Source of the DNA: Ochotona curzoniae
Taxonomy: Eukaryota; Chordata; Mammalia; Lagomorpha; Ochotonidae
Direction of reading: 5' to 3'
Length of the DNA: 64,000 nucleotides
NCBI RefSeq assembly: GCF_017591425.1
Contig: NW_024464918.1
Coordinates: 5,330,001 to 5,394,000 of the forward strand
Shown here: positions 57,951 to 64,000 of the stretch, piece after piece
Position numbering within the stretch: the first letter of the stretch is position 1
Layout: each line of letters begins with the position of its first letter
The notes under the pieces: model-generated
What the model was told of the DNA's origin: nothing
The model's input: only the letters and a program-made list of their open reading frames with translations
Databases searched by the model: none
Made by a program: the position numbers and the translations under genes

Positions 57951-59809
57951 AAACAAACACCACCACCACCACAAAAAAACACCCATCACAATGCCTGAGG
58001 CTTATCAACACTGCTAGACATTAGTGCTGATGAAAATCAGCTCCAGACAATTGTAGTCTGTGAGAACTAACATTTAACAGTTAAAGGGGGCAGTTAAGGA
58101 CTAGGCAAGGAAATCCATGACCATCTCTAACTCTCCATTGTGTACTCTGCAAACTGGGGATCCCAAACAGGGTCATTTTGAAGGTGAAATGTCAAATGTT
58201 AACACAGTATTTAACAATATCAAGCTTTCAATGTACATTTGCTATTATTAAAAATAATTACTACTATTGACCATGACATCAACTAATGATTTCACTGTCA
58301 CAACAGGTCTCCAGGCAGATCAATCAATTAATCACTTGAGCAGGAACATGCAGAAAGGACTTCCTCATGGAATAAGGGGAAGGACTACTAGATCCTAGGA
58401 AAAGTTTCTGAAGCAGAGACCTTATTTCCAAGGAGGGGTTGCTTGGAAAAGATGTACAGAGAGGCGATAAGCGGTGCACCAGCCATCACTTCCTTGGGGA
58501 GGTATCAAGTGATGTAGTTCTCAGAGGCCAGCTCTGCTTTCTAGACAGGCAAGGCAAGTAGGAGGTCACCCTTCCAAATCTGCTCATTTTCTGTTCCAAG
58601 AGTGGCTCTGCTGAAAGCTGTGGACCCTGCCTCCCTCCACAAATTAATAACCAGGAAGCCTGGATGCAGGTGATTATGACAATAAGAGCAATTGTAGGAA
58701 ACACACCGACTGCTCACTGCCTATTGGGCACTGGGATCTTGGCTGAGAGTATATATTGTCTCACTGACTTCTCATCAGATCTGTGAATCTGAGCTCTGAA
58801 TGTCATCTCTACCTTACAAATTAAAACCATTGATCGCCCTTCGGCCAGTAAGGAATAGGACGAGAAATACTTAGCTACAGAGGCTAAGCAAAACTTGATT
58901 AGCATCTGAGATCCATCCAAGTCTCCTTCAGGACCACACAGTCCCCTACTCCTGCTGGATTGGTTCTCAGAGCCTTGCAAGGCAGTCGAGAACAAGGAAA
59001 AAGTCAAAGTTGACCCGGACATTAGCGGACTGAGAGACGGGGGTGGGTATTCACCGCAGTGGTGCTAAGTAAGCACTTGGGAAGCCTCATCCTGACTCTG
59101 CTTCTGATTTTAGCTTACTGTTAATGTGCACCCTGTGAGAAAAGTAGATAAAGCCTCAATCAGTTGGGTCCACCCATGTAGGGCACTCAGATTGAGTTCA
59201 GTGTTCTTTAGCACAGTCCCAACTGTTGCAGTCACTTGAAGGAGTGAGACAGAAGATGAAGGTTGTTACCAAGTTTCCTTTTTCGTGGGGAGGAAGCAGG
59301 CACAGGACCCTTACTTAAAGAAGCCCGGGTTTGGGTTTGTATTGTATGGCTGGATGCTGCAGACAGAATATTCTCTCTTATAGATGCCTAAGGACTATGA
59401 TGACATTCTTACTTTCTTTTCTAAGTCCCTCTTTGACCCAGGCAATCCTGGAACTTAACATCATGCTGGGGTGACTTGCAGTAGATGCCTTGGTAGACTT
59501 TGCCATGGCAAGAGCAAAGGAGTCACCTTCCATCTCTCGGAGATCTTTAAATCTGCACTCAAATCAAGAATACCGCCTGCGCATGTATCAGGCCCGTCTC
59601 AAGGGAACATGGTTGAGAACATGAACATGGGACGTACAGACACCTGGGTTCAAATTTCAGCTTCTAAACGGAGTTCTAAGGGTATCTCTGAGTTCCAGTC
59701 TCTTGATCAGTCTAAGGAAAGCAGTGGGAAAGAGAATGTGATCTCATAAATTAATTGTAACAATCAAAGGAGACAACATAATTTCAGAAAGGCAGTAGGG
59801 TATTAGGGG
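57951..59809. other. Unassigned non-coding DNA, possible old MIR at 58110-58210
   Basis: 58110-58210 may be a MIR 3' half ('gcaaactggggatcccaaac'). 57958-57975 is a short CAC repeat. Frames at 58486-59022 (minus) and 59471-59749 (plus) have no splice context. Confidence 0.45.
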
Positions 59810-60010
59810 TTAAGATCACAGAATTTTCGGCCAAATTGGTTAAGGTCAGGTTTTGCCTCTATTACCAGGTCTGTATCCTTAGGTGAGTTACTCAGCCTTT
59901 CTGGACCTCAGCTTCACCAACTGTAAAATGGGGACAACAATGATAGCCTCACTGGTGGAGTGTTCAGATGAACGACTCAGTGACAGCAGGAAAGTGCTGG
60001 CACCAGCACC
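59810..60010 (+). repeat. MIR SINE, near full length
   Basis: 'gtattaggggttaagatcac', 'aggtgagttactcagccttt', 'ctggacctcagcttcaccaa', 'ctgtaaaatggggacaacaa' and 'gatagcctcactggtgga' match MIR in order with good identity. A tail 'gttcaataaatggcagctgt' at 60090 belongs to it or to a neighbour. Confidence 0.85.
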
Positions 60011-60329
60011 TGTCGTATTAGTGAGTTCTTGGCAACTGTGAGTTGCTATGATTAATGCATGTAAAGCCCTCAGCTTGATAAAAATAAGAGTTCAATAAAT
60101 GGCAGCTGTTATTGTTACAAGGTACATGTTCCTCAGAGAAGCCCATGCACATTTATCTTTTGAAAAGCAATCGAAAAATGAAAACATTAGGGGAGACTCT
60201 TGTCCTTAAAGAACACCGCAGTCATTAGAGAGAATCCACTGGTCCTGGTGCCCTGGCAGGACATTCTAAGCCCTCTAGCCCTCCCTTTCCTAGGCTCTTC
60301 TTGGCTGCTCCCAAGATCTGCTCTTGGTC

Positions 60330-60685
60330 CAGCCATCCAGTTTCTGGACAAAGGCTCACTGAGCACCTGCAGGAAGTTGGAACAAGGACTGGGAGGATCC
60401 AAGCAGCAAAAGAGATAGCTGCAGCCCCTTAGCTTCTGTAATTTCCTAAATGAGAGAGGAGAGCTCATTAAATAGAACAGAGACAATTGTATAATGACAG
60501 CTGCAATTCGTGCTGTGATGGGTGTGATGGGAATGCACAGTGGGAGGGAGACCTGATACGGTCTAGCATCAGGGATGTCTACAAAAACAAAAGTCATTCT
60601 AAAGTCTTCCCAAAGAAGTGACATTTAATCCGTGACTTCACAAATGAAGAGAAGTTGGGTGGATGTTGCCTGGGAGAGAAGGGGG
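60330..60685 (-). repeat. Possible L2 LINE fragment
   Basis: 'aaaggctcactgagcacctg', 'tctaaagtcttcccaaagaa' and 'gtgacatttaatccgtgact' parallel the reversed L2 ('...aggcctctctgaggaggtga', 'catttgagcagagac'). The 145-codon minus frame (60187-60624) overlaps it and is probably repeat-derived. Confidence 0.5.
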
Positions 60686-63088
<2,403 letters not shown>

Positions 63089-64000
63089 AATTTCTCTCTA
63101 TTAAAAGCAATTGAGTGGATTCTTTTGCTAGGAGAGGGGCAGAGAAAGAGCACTGGTTTCCTTTAGAAACATGCCTCTAAGTGTGTGTGATCCTGTTGTT
63201 TCACTGTGTCATAACAGATAACCTGCTTCTGCTATGATTGGGTTTCATTTCATTCTAGGCTTTAGTGGATTTGGCAGAGGGAGGGGCTTCCACTGTCACT
63301 AGTTCTTCTTTCCAGGTCTCCACAGCCTCGGGAAAGGGAGCTGAGGCAGCAGGGTTGAAAATGAGTTTTAAATACACAAGGGTCTTGTTGATTAAGGAAT
63401 GGGGAAAATGGTAGTAGGCAGATGCTTCTCCCACTTCATGCTCTTAGTGAGTTCTGCATTTGCCCAGGATGTCATTGCTATGTGCATTCATCACAGAATA
63501 TTGGAGGTGGCACCTGGGCTTGCTGTGGGCCTCCTCTACTGACTGCTTGGAGTTGGTGGGCCAGTTGGATCATCACTGAACCAAGTAATAGCAATTGAGC
63601 TGAAATCACGATGATGCAAAGGGGAGAGAAAACACCAGACGCTTTCCTGGGTCACTCAGTATCAGTCTGGAGAGGAGAATGCCGTGAGTTGTTTGGGTGA
63701 GGAATGTTCACTCTTCCAGAAAGTGTTCTTTAAAAACTGAGAAGACGCAAGGACTAACACTAATCAGAAAGGCTAGAAGAGAGGTCATTAACTGGCATTT
63801 GCTCTTCAGAATGGTAACTGCTTTATGAGACGGAAGCACTGTGGAGATAGTCAAGAGTTTTGATCAATTCCCTTCTACTCATTTGCAAACTCCTTCATCT
63901 CATAGCATTGTAGTCAGCGTGAGCAAACCACCAAGTTTAAGTGTTTAAATATATATAGAGAGAGTCCTTTAGAAATGTGAAATCCTGTTGTCATGACTTT
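63089..64000 (+). other. Start of the following INSYN2B intron
   Basis: About 900 bases of unique sequence with no acceptor-plus-exon matching the expected INSYN2B C-terminus (Cys-rich block and basic tail). I see no clear repeat here except 'taaatatatatagagagag' near 63946. The next exon must lie beyond the right edge. Confidence 0.6.

Noticed and set aside
60187..60624. Minus-strand frame of 145 codons
   Set aside because: No splice sites or family resemblance; it overlaps a probable reversed L2 fragment and opposing frames on the plus strand.

Overview
The window is vertebrate nuclear DNA, almost certainly from a lagomorph. It is AT-leaning and CpG-poor, carries many decayed MIR and L2 fragments, and holds about eleven copies of the tRNA-derived C-repeat (CSINE) typical of rabbits and pikas. 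The best-preserved copy (about 22625-22985, minus strand) has a tail and an inner block that look pika-like (Ochotona) to me rather than rabbit-like. The genus call rests on remembered consensus sequences, not on a search.

The only coding region I can defend is at 61756-63080 on the plus strand. It is one long exon encoding 441 codons plus two bases, and I recognise it as INSYN2B (formerly FAM196B), a paralog of the inhibitory-synapse factor INSYN2A. It ends at a good phase-2 splice donor (63081), so the C-terminal part lies beyond the right edge. In other mammals INSYN2B sits inside DOCK2 on the opposite strand. The rest of the window is therefore probably at once the 5' region or introns of INSYN2B and a large intron of DOCK2 (minus strand). 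I looked for reverse-strand DOCK2 exons using several conserved peptide blocks and found none.

Layout: 1-13 kb has scattered MIR, L2, MER5/MER20-type and CSINE copies. At 13-22 kb there are palindromic AT-rich segments, a perfect 52-bp tandem duplication, TA and CA microsatellites, and two unique homeodomain-motif-rich stretches that could be regulatory. At 22-34 kb there is the youngest CSINE, MIR fragments, an unassigned minus-strand reading frame (31691-31981) and a possible polyadenylated minus-strand 3' end or retrocopy (32287-32530). At 34-45 kb there is an L1 3' end, a MER20-type element split by a CSINE, and a long L2. Around 45.5-45.9 kb there is a (GGAA)n polypurine tract. At 46-61 kb there are MIR and L2 fragments, an inverted CSINE pair, and an old L1 3' end. 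From 61.4 kb onward comes the INSYN2B exon and the start of its next intron.

I found no multi-gene system, CRISPR array, recent provirus or RNA gene. The other short reading frames look like chance or repeat-derived. All repeat boundaries are estimates by eye, and family names are given only as far as I trust them.
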